Assembly (NCBI GenBank): GCA_026692905.1
Contig: JAPLNL010000049.1
Coordinates: forward strand, 1-44,107
From: Planctomycetota bacterium
GTDB taxonomy: Bacteria; Planctomycetota; Planctomycetia; Pirellulales; Pirellulaceae
Direction of reading: 5' to 3'
DNA length: 44,107 bases
Every line of letters begins with the position of its first letter. Position 1 is the stretch's first letter. A model generated the notes under the pieces. That model was not told the DNA's origin. It did not search any database and was given only the letters and a program-made list of their open reading frames with translations. The translations under genes and the position numbers were made by a program. Below, piece after piece: positions 18,101-26,209 of this stretch.

Positions 18101-19691
18101 ACACTTTGAGCAGGTCGACCGCTTCTTGGTAGCCTGCGGCTTGCTTGCCGTATTCGCTGGCTGTGACCCGGGCCAACGAGATCACGAATTCCCAGCGTTG
18201 TTCTACGGCCGCGGCCTCAAACTCCTCTCGAACCGTTCGGTAGTATTTCTCTGCATGCAACGCTCCGTCTTCGCTGACCGCGTACTTGAGCAAGCAGTCG
18301 AAGGCACCCTTCGGATCGTGACCGAGTTGTCCATACCTGGCAACTAGAGACGCGGACTGCGATTGGAGATTGTTCTTGATGGCATCATCAAGCTGTTGCA
18401 ATAATGCTACAGGCTCTTTTTCCGAAATTCTATCGAGCGACTGACTCAGCGGCATCGCGTCCCAATGCAGGAAATCTCCGCCGCGAGATACGCGATCGTA
18501 GGCAACTTGGTACGCTCCCAAGATCAAGCATGCGACTCGGTTTTTTGCATCCGATTGCTTGGCTAGATTCCGCCAAGCGTTGGCAGAGTCGGTTGCATGG
18601 ACTCCGATCGAGTCGCCGTGGACGCTGCCAATGGGCTTGCCGATCTGCTCTTCACGAGGGGATCGACCGCGATCTTTCAGTACGAGTTGATTGGCTGCCA
18701 AAGTAATGGCCCGACCAATCGAATCGGAGTCAACTCCATCAGCAATCGCGGCTGCTGTAGCTTCGGCTGCTTGGCTGGCTGTCGACTTAAAAATCGTTTC
18801 CGAAAATTGGCGTATCCATGCGCTGTCAACTTTTTTGTTCGCCTTGCTTTCGCTTTCCAAATGGAACTGATCGTACAAACGGGGCAGAATGGTTGACGGG
18901 GATTCGTTGTCGGCTCCGTGCGACATTTGCCCTGCCTTGACGCAATAGCGAATCGACTGGCGCAGCATCGTGTGGGCATGTTCGATTCCTACAATACTGA
19001 GTAGATCCCAAGCTCGATAAGGCAACGCGACTCGATGGACCTCGGTTTCATCTTCAACGCATACCAATGCATTGTTGAGAGCCAACGAGGTTGGGTCTGC
19101 TCCTTGAACTAGAGAAGCGAAAAGTCGCTCCGCCTTGGCCACATCGCGATTTCGGACGGCTTCGCGGAGTGCTTCCGAGCTGACGATCCCATTGCCACTT
19201 GCTGATGAGACATCTTGGGTCGGGATTGAGCGCAGAACTTCCCGCTCGCGGCCACCGAATTCTTGGATGCGATTGGTGTTGCGATACAGCACCTTCAAGA
19301 CCGGTAGAGCTTGACGTTGCGATGGAAGTTCGGAGGACATACGAAAGGCAGGTGCGAGCGCCATCATGGTATGAAACCCGATGTAGTCTTCGCCTCCAAA
19401 AGTTCGAGCATTGGCAAGAGCGGCAGCTGACACAAGCGACTTGAGCGGCAGCCCAGCCTGCAATCGGGTTACCAATTCTCGAATGAGTTTCGATGGTTCT
19501 GTCTCTTGCAGAAGCAACACTAGCGGCTCGAGGGGACCGAAATGGAGCCGGGTCTCGGTCAGGTCGTTCGGGGCAGCAAAGCCCATCTCATCCATCAAGC
19601 TTGCGCCGACGCTTGCCGCCAACATGCCATAACCGACGTCACCAATAAAGCGTCGACGTGTTTTTCGATTCTGAATTGTGTCGTGTTGCAT
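18099..19691 (-). CDS. Tat-exported protein of unknown function, His-rich helical
   Basis: A 530-residue protein. I chose the ATG at 19691, not an in-frame one at 19709, because AGGGAG lies about 9 nt upstream of it. The N-terminus has a twin-arginine motif (TRRRFIG) followed by GYGMLAASVGASLM, so export of a folded, possibly cofactor-bearing protein is likely. The rest is helical, with repeated His-containing segments (GGEDYIGFHTMM; VEDETEVHR; VGIEHAHTM; GSVHGDSIGVHATDSAN), which may be metal or heme ligands. I do not recognise the family; a distant questin-oxidase-like helical fold crossed my mind but cannot be supported by eye. It stands alone, convergent with the DUF4404 gene. Confidence 0.75.
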   Translation of the reverse strand: MQHDTIQNRKTRRRFIGDVGYGMLAASVGASLMDEMGFAAPNDLTETRLHFGPLEPLVLLLQETEPSKLIRELVTRLQAGLPLKSLVSAAALANARTFGGEDYIGFHTMMALAPAFRMSSELPSQRQALPVLKVLYRNTNRIQEFGGREREVLRSIPTQDVSSASGNGIVSSEALREAVRNRDVAKAERLFASLVQGADPTSLALNNALVCVEDETEVHRVALPYRAWDLLSIVGIEHAHTMLRQSIRYCVKAGQMSHGADNESPSTILPRLYDQFHLESESKANKKVDSAWIRQFSETIFKSTASQAAEATAAAIADGVDSDSIGRAITLAANQLVLKDRGRSPREEQIGKPIGSVHGDSIGVHATDSANAWRNLAKQSDAKNRVACLILGAYQVAYDRVSRGGDFLHWDAMPLSQSLDRISEKEPVALLQQLDDAIKNNLQSQSASLVARYGQLGHDPKGAFDCLLKYAVSEDGALHAEKYYRTVREEFEAAAVEQRWEFVISLARVTASEYGKQAAGYQEAVDLLKV

Positions 19692-19709
19692 CGTTGATCT
19701 CCCTCGCAT

Positions 19710-20044
19710 TGGAACTCGAACGTGTCACCAGTTTTTAACATAGCATGCTTGCGATGTTGGCGGTAACGCCGGAAATTTGAAAACGGAAGAAATTTCGCTC
19801 CTTATCTCGGCAGGGCCGATAAGTAGCAGGCACGCTCCGTCGTGCCGTCCGCTGGAGTGAGCTGACAACGATTCCTGGTGAACAGCACATGGAATGTGCC
19901 TACTACTTTGGCATTTGTAGGCTGTGTCTATCTCGCGACCTTTTTCCTTGTTACTATAGTGTCCTATTCTAATCCACTGAACGGTGAACTGCCGACAATA
20001 GTTATGACATGACTCGATTTAAGGCAGCGTAGGCTTCTGGTTGT
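19710..20044. other. 335-bp noncoding region with a REPIN-like repeat
   Basis: No gene is supported between the Tat-exported protein and the DUF167 gene, which diverge here. It contains CTTATC...GATAAG (19801-19823) and a REPIN-like element (19823-19906). The remaining 140 bp must carry the DUF167 promoter, which I cannot place. Confidence 0.5.
19823..19906. repeat. REPIN-like element F4, copy 1
   Basis: The left arm GTAGCAGGCACGCTCCGTCG (19823) and the right arm CAGCACATGGAATGTGCC...TACTAC (19883-19906) are inverted, imperfect copies. The same family occurs at 41715-41780. Confidence 0.75.
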
Positions 20045-20275
20045 ATGTCGAAAATCATTGAAGTGAAAGTGAAACCCAACTCGAAGCAGTCCAAAGTCGA
20101 GACCAACGAGGAAGGGACATTGATCGCATTCGTCAAGGCTCAGCCGATCGACGGAAAAGCCAATGCGGAGCTCATCTCTTTGATTGCAAGTCACTTTGGG
20201 CTTCACAAGCGCCAAGTCTCGATCAAAACGGGAGCTGCGGCGCGAATGAAGAGAATTGAGTTGGATATCGACTGA
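20045..20275 (+). CDS. DUF167 (YggU-like) family protein
   Basis: A 76-residue cytoplasmic protein with the full DUF167 pattern: VKVKPNSKQSKV at the N-terminus, AQPIDGKANAELISLIA in the centre and the KRQVSIKTGAAARMKRIEL end. The fold is known for the family but the function is not; members are usually near proline biosynthesis or yggT-type genes, none of which is here. Start at ATG 20045; no clear Shine-Dalgarno. Confidence 0.92.
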   Translation: MSKIIEVKVKPNSKQSKVETNEEGTLIAFVKAQPIDGKANAELISLIASHFGLHKRQVSIKTGAAARMKRIELDID

Positions 20276-20387
20276 TACTTACTCTGTGCTTCAAGCTCCG
20301 CGAGTCGGGCGTCCCATGTTTGATTTTCTTGCTCAATCGACATTCGCAAATGATGGCCACCTTGAACCAAATTGAATTGGAACTTAG

Positions 20388-20960
20388 ATGAACTCGTTTC
20401 CTGTTAACGAAAAGATTCAAGAGTGGTTGGACTCGTTGCCAAAAACCCTCCCGATCCGAGCGGTCCATTCCGGAGTGACATCGGCAGAAGGGAAACGATT
20501 GTCTGGTTTGATTGCAGACAGTGGATTGGCTACGGATTCGTTAGTTTCGGCGATGCTTTGGCTGCGGGTTGGGATCATCGAACCGGCGCATGATATTGTT
20601 CAGGATGGAGCGACGCAGCTAGCGAGTTACTTGCATGGAGTGGTGCATCGGTTGGAAGGGGACTATTGGAATGCGAAATATTGGTTTCGGCAGGTCCATG
20701 ACAAGCGGTTAGCTCAATCGATTTCCATGGCAATGTTTGAGAGAATTGAGAAGGAAGGGTTATTAGCTATCGCGAAGAGTCTGAATTTTGTTCAGGGGAG
20801 TCAGTTTTCGTCCGCAGAATTTGTCACAGCGCACGAGCAGATGAACCATCAAGCGAAGACAACGGAGGAGCAAAGGGTCGCGATGGAGAGTATGGCATGG
20901 TTCGAATGGGAATGTCTTTGGCAAGTTGTCACGAACATGACGTTGCTTCCGCCCGGATAA
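20388..20960 (+). CDS. Conserved hypothetical protein, helical
   Basis: A 190-residue soluble protein with no signal peptide or membrane segment. The central part (HDIVQDGATQLASYLHGVVHRLEGDYWNAKYWFRQVHD) has regularly spaced His, Trp and Tyr and looks like a conserved planctomycete family. I do not recognise a function. It begins 112 bp after the DUF167 gene on the same strand and ends 86 bp before the convergent rsmE gene. Confidence 0.7.
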   Translation: MNSFPVNEKIQEWLDSLPKTLPIRAVHSGVTSAEGKRLSGLIADSGLATDSLVSAMLWLRVGIIEPAHDIVQDGATQLASYLHGVVHRLEGDYWNAKYWFRQVHDKRLAQSISMAMFERIEKEGLLAIAKSLNFVQGSQFSSAEFVTAHEQMNHQAKTTEEQRVAMESMAWFEWECLWQVVTNMTLLPPG

Positions 20961-21007
20961 ACCGCGGACGACCAAAGTGGCAGAGCCCTGGAACGAGAAT
21001 GGTTCAC

Positions 21008-21026
21008 TAGCTTGCGCGTCGTGCTA
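21008..21026. repeat. Dispersed 19-bp repeat F8, copy 1
   Basis: TAGCTTGCGCGTCGTGCTA occurs here and in inverted orientation at 44089-44107, the last bases of the window. At this site it lies between the convergent 20388 and rsmE genes. Confidence 0.6.
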
Positions 21027-21046
21027 AGACAATCGGACCCGGCGCA

Positions 21047-21805
21047 CTATTCGGCCAGCCAGCAGTGGCCGAGAACGGCTGCCGTTGAGGCTGCTGTTTC
21101 TACGCGTTGGATGCGCTGGCCAAGGGACAGGATGCGAGCTCCTTGTTGCACAGCCTCGATCACTTCCACGTCCGTGAAGCCACCTTCGGGGCCAATCAAA
21201 AAGAGCAGGCTCTGGTCCGGGGCAGCTATCGCGTTAGCGGCATGAATGCTGTACGCCGCCTGGCCATCGATCTCGGGATGCAAAATCCAAATCTGGATAG
21301 GTGCGGAGGTGTCCTGCGGAGCCAGCGAGTTAGCATACTCTTTGATGTCAACAATGCGCAGGGTCGGACGAATGGACATGAGCCGATTGCGACCACATTG
21401 TTTGCATGCTTCCTCTACATAGCGAACGAGACGCTCCGAGTTGGCATCATTCACAACGGCAACGGATCGAGCCGTCTCGAGTGGGATCAGAGTGTCGACA
21501 CCGAGCTCGACGAGCTTTTCTATTGTGTTGCGTTGCCGATCCCCCTTGGGCATGGCGACAGCAAAATGCAATCGACCTGAGTGGTCTCTGGGGGCAAAAA
21601 CAAAGGAGCCGATCGTGGCCGTGACCGATCGCTTGTCCAGCGAAAGAATAGTAGCCATGGCCTCATTGCCAATGCCATCGAAAAGGACGATGGAGTCTCC
21701 TTGGGAGCAGCGGAGGACGCGACTAGCGTGATGAGCTTCATCGGCAGGTAATTCGACGGAGCCTTGGTTGGGAAGTTGTGGGACTAAGAATCTGGGGGTG
21801 GACAT
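21047..21805 (-). CDS. rsmE: 16S rRNA m3U1498 methyltransferase RsmE
   Basis: A 252-residue SPOUT-class methyltransferase that methylates N3 of U1498 in 16S rRNA with SAM. Visible are the N-terminal PUA-like part (STPRFLVP, DEAHHASRVLR), PKGDRQRNTIEKLVELGV, and the C-terminal knot motifs LIGPEGGF and SLGQRIQRVETAAS. I chose the ATG at 21805 (MSTPRF) because earlier codons in the same frame (to 21895) would overlap the divergent permease start and show no family similarity. The gap of 81 bp to the divergent permease gene must hold both promoters. Confidence 0.93.
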   Translation of the reverse strand: MSTPRFLVPQLPNQGSVELPADEAHHASRVLRCSQGDSIVLFDGIGNEAMATILSLDKRSVTATIGSFVFAPRDHSGRLHFAVAMPKGDRQRNTIEKLVELGVDTLIPLETARSVAVVNDANSERLVRYVEEACKQCGRNRLMSIRPTLRIVDIKEYANSLAPQDTSAPIQIWILHPEIDGQAAYSIHAANAIAAPDQSLLFLIGPEGGFTDVEVIEAVQQGARILSLGQRIQRVETAASTAAVLGHCWLAE

Positions 21806-21886
21806 TTCGCCATTTGCGCAAGTCGGGTACGATCGAGCAGGATTTTCGCTTGACCTCATGTCGTAAACGATACACTCACTCCAACG

Positions 21887-22747
21887 ATGCCACAAACCGA
21901 CAAGCCAAATTACTTGGGTGTGTTCATCACCTTTGCCCGGAACAGCCTCATTAGGGACATGACCTTTCGCAGCAATTTCTTGCTCGATTGTGTTTCCAGT
22001 CTTTCGTGGTTGCTCATGAATTTAGGGTTTTATTTGATTGTCTTTCATTACGTCAAATCGATTGGCGTGGCAACTGGTTGGGGGCAAAATGAGTTCTATG
22101 TATTTCTCGCAACGACGTGGCTGATCAATTCACTGGTGCAAGCATTCTTGATGCCCAACGCTCAGGAGTTTAGCGAACTGATCCGTACGGGCGGATTGGA
22201 TTTTGCGTTGCTCAAGCCGATCGACACTCAGTTTTTAATCTCGTTTCGCAAAGTGGAATGGTCTTCGCTTAGCAATTTCTTTCTAGGCCTAATCATTTTG
22301 GCTTATGCAGTATTCCAGCTGAGCTATCGTGCCGACCCGGCGTGGAGCATCGGTCCTGGGATCGTCCTTTTGTATTTTGCTTACATCGCTTGCGGGATTG
22401 TGTTGCTCTATTGCTTGATGATCTGTTTGGCGGCGACCAGTATTTGGTTGGGGCGAAATCAGAGCCTTTATGACTTCTGGTTTTATATCACCAACTTCTC
22501 ACGTTATCCGATGGACATTTACGAAGCGGGTTGGGGGATTCCGCTTTGGTATGCGTTTACGTTCGCGTTGCCAGTACTTGTCGTGGTCAATGTCCCGGCG
22601 CGAATGATGGCACAGCCGCTTGTACCCAAGCAGCCTTGGGAATGGGGCTTAATGGTATTCACCCCCATTGCCACTGTCGTTTGGCTTATTTTGAGTCGAT
22701 GGGTTTTTCAGCGGGCGTTGAAGAGCTACACGAGCGCCAGCAGCTAG
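21887..22747 (+). CDS. ABC-2 type transporter permease (ABC2_membrane_6-like)
   Basis: A 286-residue inner-membrane protein with about six membrane segments (for example FLLDCVSSLSWLLMNLGFYLIVF near 27-50, FFLGLIILAYAVF near 130, IVLLYFAYIACGIVLLYCLMI, and VVWLILSRWVF at the end). Its N-terminus (VFITFARNSLIRDMTFRSNFLLD) and the LIRTGGLDFALLKPIDTQF segment are typical of the PF06182-type permeases, which work with a second permease and an ATPase in export. None of these partners is in the window on this side of the gene, so it may use distant subunits. It starts 81 bp from the divergent rsmE. Confidence 0.85.
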   Translation: MPQTDKPNYLGVFITFARNSLIRDMTFRSNFLLDCVSSLSWLLMNLGFYLIVFHYVKSIGVATGWGQNEFYVFLATTWLINSLVQAFLMPNAQEFSELIRTGGLDFALLKPIDTQFLISFRKVEWSSLSNFFLGLIILAYAVFQLSYRADPAWSIGPGIVLLYFAYIACGIVLLYCLMICLAATSIWLGRNQSLYDFWFYITNFSRYPMDIYEAGWGIPLWYAFTFALPVLVVVNVPARMMAQPLVPKQPWEWGLMVFTPIATVVWLILSRWVFQRALKSYTSASS

Positions 22748-22839
22748 GGTACCCGCATAGACTTCCAGCCACGGGACGTTATCTTGTAGAAGTTTCGACG
22801 CAGACCATCCCAAGCGACCATCCAAGATAGACATCCAAT

Positions 22840-23793
22840 ATGCCAAAACTCTTTGTGAGCGAAATCCAACCGCAAATGCAGGTCGACTCTGCTTTCCGAA
22901 TTGCGGACAGACAATTGAGGGCAAATCGTCAGGGAAATTTGTATTTGCTGATGCAATTGCAAGATCGCACCGGAATCATCTCTGGTATGCGATGGAATGC
23001 GGATGAAAAATTAGCGGAGCGATTCGTCAAGGGCTCATATGTCCAAGTGCAAGGTGCATCGCAGCTGCACAATGGAATTCTGCAGTTGATCGTCAATCAG
23101 ATCAACTTGGTTGATGAGAAGGTATTGGATCCGGCGGACTTTGATTCCGGGAATCGTGTCGATGTCGAGCTGCTTTGGACGAGACTAGGTGAACTCATTG
23201 CGACGATTTCGAACGAAACGGTTCGCAAGATTGCCGAGTGTTTTTACAACGACCCAGCGATCGCAAAATCATTTTGTCTTGCACCCGCGGGAATTAAGAC
23301 TCACCATGCGTACCCAGGGGGATTGCTAGAGCATGTTGTATCCTTGATGGGTTTGGCGGATCGCATTTCGTCGCATTACTCCGTGCTCAATCGCGATCTC
23401 ATGTTGGCTGGAGCGATGTTGCATGACATTGGAAAACTGGAGGAGTTGCTGTTCGAAGGCGAGTTGAGCTATAGCGATGCTGGTCAGTTGTTAGGGCACC
23501 TTGTTCAAGGTGTTCAGATGTTGGACTCAAAGGTCCGAGAACTGAGTGCCGCTGGGTTTGCGGTCGATCCAGCGCTCGTGTTGCGTCTGCAGCATATTAT
23601 TGTGAGTCATCACGGTTACTTGGAGCATGGCAGCCCGAAGGTACCCATGACCGTTGAGGCTTTGGCGTTTCATTATCTAGACGAAATGGACGCGAAGTTG
23701 AACGCGGCCTTGGCTCTCGTCGAAAGCGATCGGACTCGGGACGCTTGGACTACCTACAATCCGACGCTTGGGCGAAAAATCCTCAAGCCTTGA
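22840..23793 (+). CDS. yhaM: 3'-5' exoribonuclease YhaM family (OB fold plus HD)
   Basis: A 317-residue cytoplasmic protein. The N-terminal OB-fold nucleic-acid-binding domain (about 10-95) includes YLLMQLQDRTGIISG. The HD metal-dependent domain follows, with KTHHAYPGGLLEHV (His155/156, His165), the HD pair His195-Asp196 in MLHDIGKLEE, and VSHHGYLEHGSPK. YhaM-type enzymes degrade RNA and single-stranded DNA from the 3' end. It starts 92 bp after the permease on the same strand. The length and domain order match the Bacillus protein (314 aa). Confidence 0.92.
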   Translation: MPKLFVSEIQPQMQVDSAFRIADRQLRANRQGNLYLLMQLQDRTGIISGMRWNADEKLAERFVKGSYVQVQGASQLHNGILQLIVNQINLVDEKVLDPADFDSGNRVDVELLWTRLGELIATISNETVRKIAECFYNDPAIAKSFCLAPAGIKTHHAYPGGLLEHVVSLMGLADRISSHYSVLNRDLMLAGAMLHDIGKLEELLFEGELSYSDAGQLLGHLVQGVQMLDSKVRELSAAGFAVDPALVLRLQHIIVSHHGYLEHGSPKVPMTVEALAFHYLDEMDAKLNAALALVESDRTRDAWTTYNPTLGRKILKP

Positions 23794-23896
23794 GCTGATC
23801 GCCTTGTGTTTTCACGGTCTATTAGCCGTTAGCGCGTTAGCCCCGGTTTACTGGTGTCTCGACATCCGTCGAGATACCCATGTCTTTTTGGCTTCT

Positions 23897-23995
23897 TTCG
23901 TGCTCGTGCTCAATGAAATAGTGCTCGTGCTCGTAATCGAATCGTTTTTTGCGATCGAGCACGAGCACCATCATACGACTGAGCACGAGCACGAA
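23897..23995. repeat. Nested inverted repeat of iterated GTGCTC units (F7)
   Basis: The outer arms TTCGTGCTCGTGCTCA (23897-23912) and TGAGCACGAGCACGAA (23980-23995) enclose inner arms GTGCTCGTGCTCG (23921-23933) and CGAGCACGAGCAC (23956-23968); the inner stem extends through ATCG/CGAT to a loop with six T. It lies in the gap between convergent yhaM and the HEAT/TPR gene, so a bidirectional terminator role is likely. Confidence 0.8.
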
Positions 23996-24008
23996 ATCAC
24001 GGACTACG

Positions 24009-24668
24009 CTACGGGTTTGCCCCGAGCATTTGCAGTCCGGCTCGGGCTGGTTCCCAGTCGGGGTAGATCCGAGCTGCCTCGCTGTAGCATTCGCGAGCTG
24101 CTAAATCTCGGCCTAAATGCCATAAGCATTGGCCTAAAGCCACGCAGGCTTGGTAGGAAAAAGGATCGATCGCCAACGTTCGTTTGCAATCTTCGGCTGC
24201 TTGCTCGATATCGCCGTCGCTGAATCGAACCCAGGCTCGCAACATGTAAACATCGGACCGCGATTCGACTTCGTCTACCAAATGACTAGCAAGATCGGTC
24301 GCGGACTTGAATAGACCGTCGGCGAGGAGCTGTTCGACTCTGGCGACGGTCTGTCGCTGCCATGGGCTCTGACTTCGCTGAGCGATTGCTCTACGGGCCT
24401 CGTCCGCACAGGTCCTGACCATTCTCGCGGAGTCTCGCAATAACATACCCAAGGGGCAGGAATGGGACTCGTCGCCAAGATAGCTTAGTGCCCAAGCTGC
24501 TGCGCGGCGCACGTCATCTTGCTGAGACGCCAGCATTCGCTTGAGCGTATGCGGTGCGTACTGTTCGCAAACGAGCGTTATCCATTTCGACGAATCACCG
24601 CAATTCACACCTTTGTCGGTTTCGCAGTCTGCTAGGTAATTTTCGAAGTATTGGAGGAGCTTGGCCAT
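24009..24668 (-). CDS. HEAT-repeat plus TPR protein
   Basis: A 219-residue soluble protein with no signal peptide. The N-terminal half resembles HEAT/PBS-lyase repeats (HTLKRMLASQQDDVRRAAAWALSYLG, MLLRDSARMVRTCADEARRAI) and the C-terminal half contains two TPR-like units (YMLRAWVRFSDGDIEQAAEDCKRTLAIDP; ACVALGQCLWHLGRDLAARECYSEAARIYPD). Such repeat proteins act as scaffolds; no enzymatic role is suggested. It is divergent from the 24766 gene, sharing a 97-bp region that holds a perfect palindrome just upstream of its start. Confidence 0.8.
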   Translation of the reverse strand: MAKLLQYFENYLADCETDKGVNCGDSSKWITLVCEQYAPHTLKRMLASQQDDVRRAAAWALSYLGDESHSCPLGMLLRDSARMVRTCADEARRAIAQRSQSPWQRQTVARVEQLLADGLFKSATDLASHLVDEVESRSDVYMLRAWVRFSDGDIEQAAEDCKRTLAIDPFSYQACVALGQCLWHLGRDLAARECYSEAARIYPDWEPARAGLQMLGANP

Positions 24669-24673
24669 GTGGG

Positions 24674-24715
24674 CTCAACGATGTTGAGACGGAGGGGAAA
24701 AAAGTAATGTATACT
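24674..24715. promoter_or_regulatory. Palindrome and possible promoter between divergent genes
   Basis: CTCAACgatGTTGAG (24674-24688) is a perfect 6-3-6 palindrome five bases upstream of the minus-strand start. A TTGAGA (24684-24689) overlapping it and a TATACT (24710-24715) give a sigma70-like pair toward the 24766 gene, though the 20-bp spacer is long. It may be an operator acting on both genes. Confidence 0.35.
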
Positions 24716-24765
24716 GAAAGGGCTCGTCCGCTTGAGTTGGACTCGGAACGAAAGGAACCTACTCA

Positions 24766-25986
24766 ATGAACTCATCTCGTCTCACTTTACTTACTCTGAA
24801 CTCACTTCGCAATCAGTTGATTCGCCAAGAATACAAACTTGCAAAAGCGGATTGTTCACACTTGACATTGAACCGTTCGGTAACTCTTGCTCTGTTCGCA
24901 TGGCTCGTGCTGTCATCAATGCCAATGCAAGCATTCAGTCAAAACGAATCGAGTCATCCATGCTTGAGCGCGTCCGCGATTCCGATCCAGCAAGTGCTTC
25001 AAGCTCCTTGCGAGCAGTCGTTTGAGAGTCAATCGCTTGAGCTGATGCTGGACAACATTGGAGCTGCCTACAGCGTTCCGATTTGGTGCGATCGGCGTAT
25101 TGCTCGCGATACGGCAATCAGTATGGACCGACGGGATGAAACGTTGGAAAGCTTCTTGAGTCGAGCGATCGATAAGGTGGATGCTGTTTTGATACCTATC
25201 GACGGTGTCATCATGGTTGTGCCCTCTGCGAAACGCGATGAAATTGATGCGAATTATTGGCGGTTGTCGGTCTCTCCCGCCGCAAAGAAGATGCGGCCTA
25301 CGGGGGCGAAACCCTTTGGCTGGTCGGATGGGTCCGTCGCCTTAAATATCATTCAAGATTTTTCGGTGCGATGTGCTCCAGATGCCAACTTGGAATTCAA
25401 GATCGAGCACGATATCTGGAGGAAATTCGAGTTTCGAAAGACCTCTTCCCCAGCTTCGATCAGTGTTTGTTTGTTGAGTGGGTTCGATCTAGGTCTTGCG
25501 GATCAAAAAGGTGTTCTAGTGGTTGCGCCGATCGAACCTGTCGATTCAAGCGTCGTTTGGACTTACTCGAACGAAGAGATTGAAAAGAAGATTGGGCCAA
25601 TGGCTTGGAAAGAGTGGCGAGCACAATGGCCGAGCGCTTCAATCTCGAAGTCGGCTAAGCCTGCGGGTTGGCGGGTGACGGCCACAGTCGCGGGACATCG
25701 GGATTTGATACGCCCATTGATCCCCAAAAAGAAATGGGAACAGCCAAAGCTGGAACAAAAAGGTTTTACTGGTCCGATGGAGGGAGAGTTGGAATACGTG
25801 ATTCGCTCACTTGCCGTGAATGCGAAACTTGAGTTTTTTCCGTTGCCTCTACCAGCGGATCAAAAATCGATTCAAGTCAAGCTGATTCTGAAGAACACTC
25901 CGATAGACGAAATCTTGAAGGAGATTACCAAGCAATCGGGGGTCCAGTTCAAGCGGCAGGGCAACCGTGTTGAGGTCCTACCTTAA
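24766..25986 (+). CDS. Secreted protein with three STN-like modules
   Basis: A 406-residue protein with AAGGA about 9 nt before the ATG. The N-terminus is unusually long for a signal peptide; the hydrophobic stretch VTLALFAWLVLSSMPMQAF lies at about 39-57. Three segments have the two-strand/two-helix pattern of the secretin/TonB N-terminal (STN) fold: about residues 85-160 (LELMLDNIGAAYSVPIW ... GVIMVVPSA), 185-260 (VALNIIQDFSVRCAP ... LADQKGVLVVAP) and 340-406 (LEYVIRSLAVNAKLEFFPLP ... VQFKRQGNRVEVLP). No secretin barrel or TonB receptor follows. Role unknown, presumably periplasmic. The F1 repeat starts 14 bp after the stop. Confidence 0.72.
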   Translation: MNSSRLTLLTLNSLRNQLIRQEYKLAKADCSHLTLNRSVTLALFAWLVLSSMPMQAFSQNESSHPCLSASAIPIQQVLQAPCEQSFESQSLELMLDNIGAAYSVPIWCDRRIARDTAISMDRRDETLESFLSRAIDKVDAVLIPIDGVIMVVPSAKRDEIDANYWRLSVSPAAKKMRPTGAKPFGWSDGSVALNIIQDFSVRCAPDANLEFKIEHDIWRKFEFRKTSSPASISVCLLSGFDLGLADQKGVLVVAPIEPVDSSVVWTYSNEEIEKKIGPMAWKEWRAQWPSASISKSAKPAGWRVTATVAGHRDLIRPLIPKKKWEQPKLEQKGFTGPMEGELEYVIRSLAVNAKLEFFPLPLPADQKSIQVKLILKNTPIDEILKEITKQSGVQFKRQGNRVEVLP

Positions 25987-25999
25987 TGGGAGGGTGAGG

Positions 26000-26130
26000 C
26001 CACCGCTGTAAACATGTTTGCAAAGTCAATTCCATTAAAAACCTGAGGGAGGGCGAGGCTCCTGCCGAGCCAACGGTGCAAAGGTTCGGCAGGAGCCTCA
26101 CCCTCCCGAGCAATGAATGACTTAGGTAAA
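26000..26130. repeat. Palindromic repeat family F1, copy C
   Basis: CCACCGCTGTAAACATGTTT (26000-26019) is followed 27 bp on by the hairpin arms 26047-26071 and 26083-26107 (cores GAGGCTCCTGCCGAGCC and GGTTCGGCAGGAGCCTC), then GAGCAATGAATGACTTAGGTAAA as in copy A. Here the AAACATGTTT block is on the left and inverted, whereas in copies A and B it is on the right. The full element may be symmetric. Confidence 0.78.
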
Positions 26131-26171
26131 TTCGGGGGAACGGGAGTATTACGTTCGGAAATAGGACGCAA

Positions 26172-26195
26172 GCTCGGCAGGAGCCTCGCTCTCCC
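26172..26195. repeat. Half copy of repeat F1
   Basis: GCTCGGCAGGAGCCTCGCTC followed by TCCC matches only the right arm of the F1 hairpin. It lies 65 bp after copy C and 15 bp before the stop of the 26210 gene, and looks like a degraded or partial copy. Confidence 0.6.
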
Positions 26196-26209
26196 GAATA
26201 GTCGCAATC

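Noticed and set aside
21806-21895. Longer start for rsmE at 21895
   Set aside because: It would overlap the divergent permease start and shows no similarity to the family N-terminus.
23897-23995. CRISPR-like repeated units
   Set aside because: The units are 12-13 bp, nested palindromes without spacers of constant length and with no cas genes.
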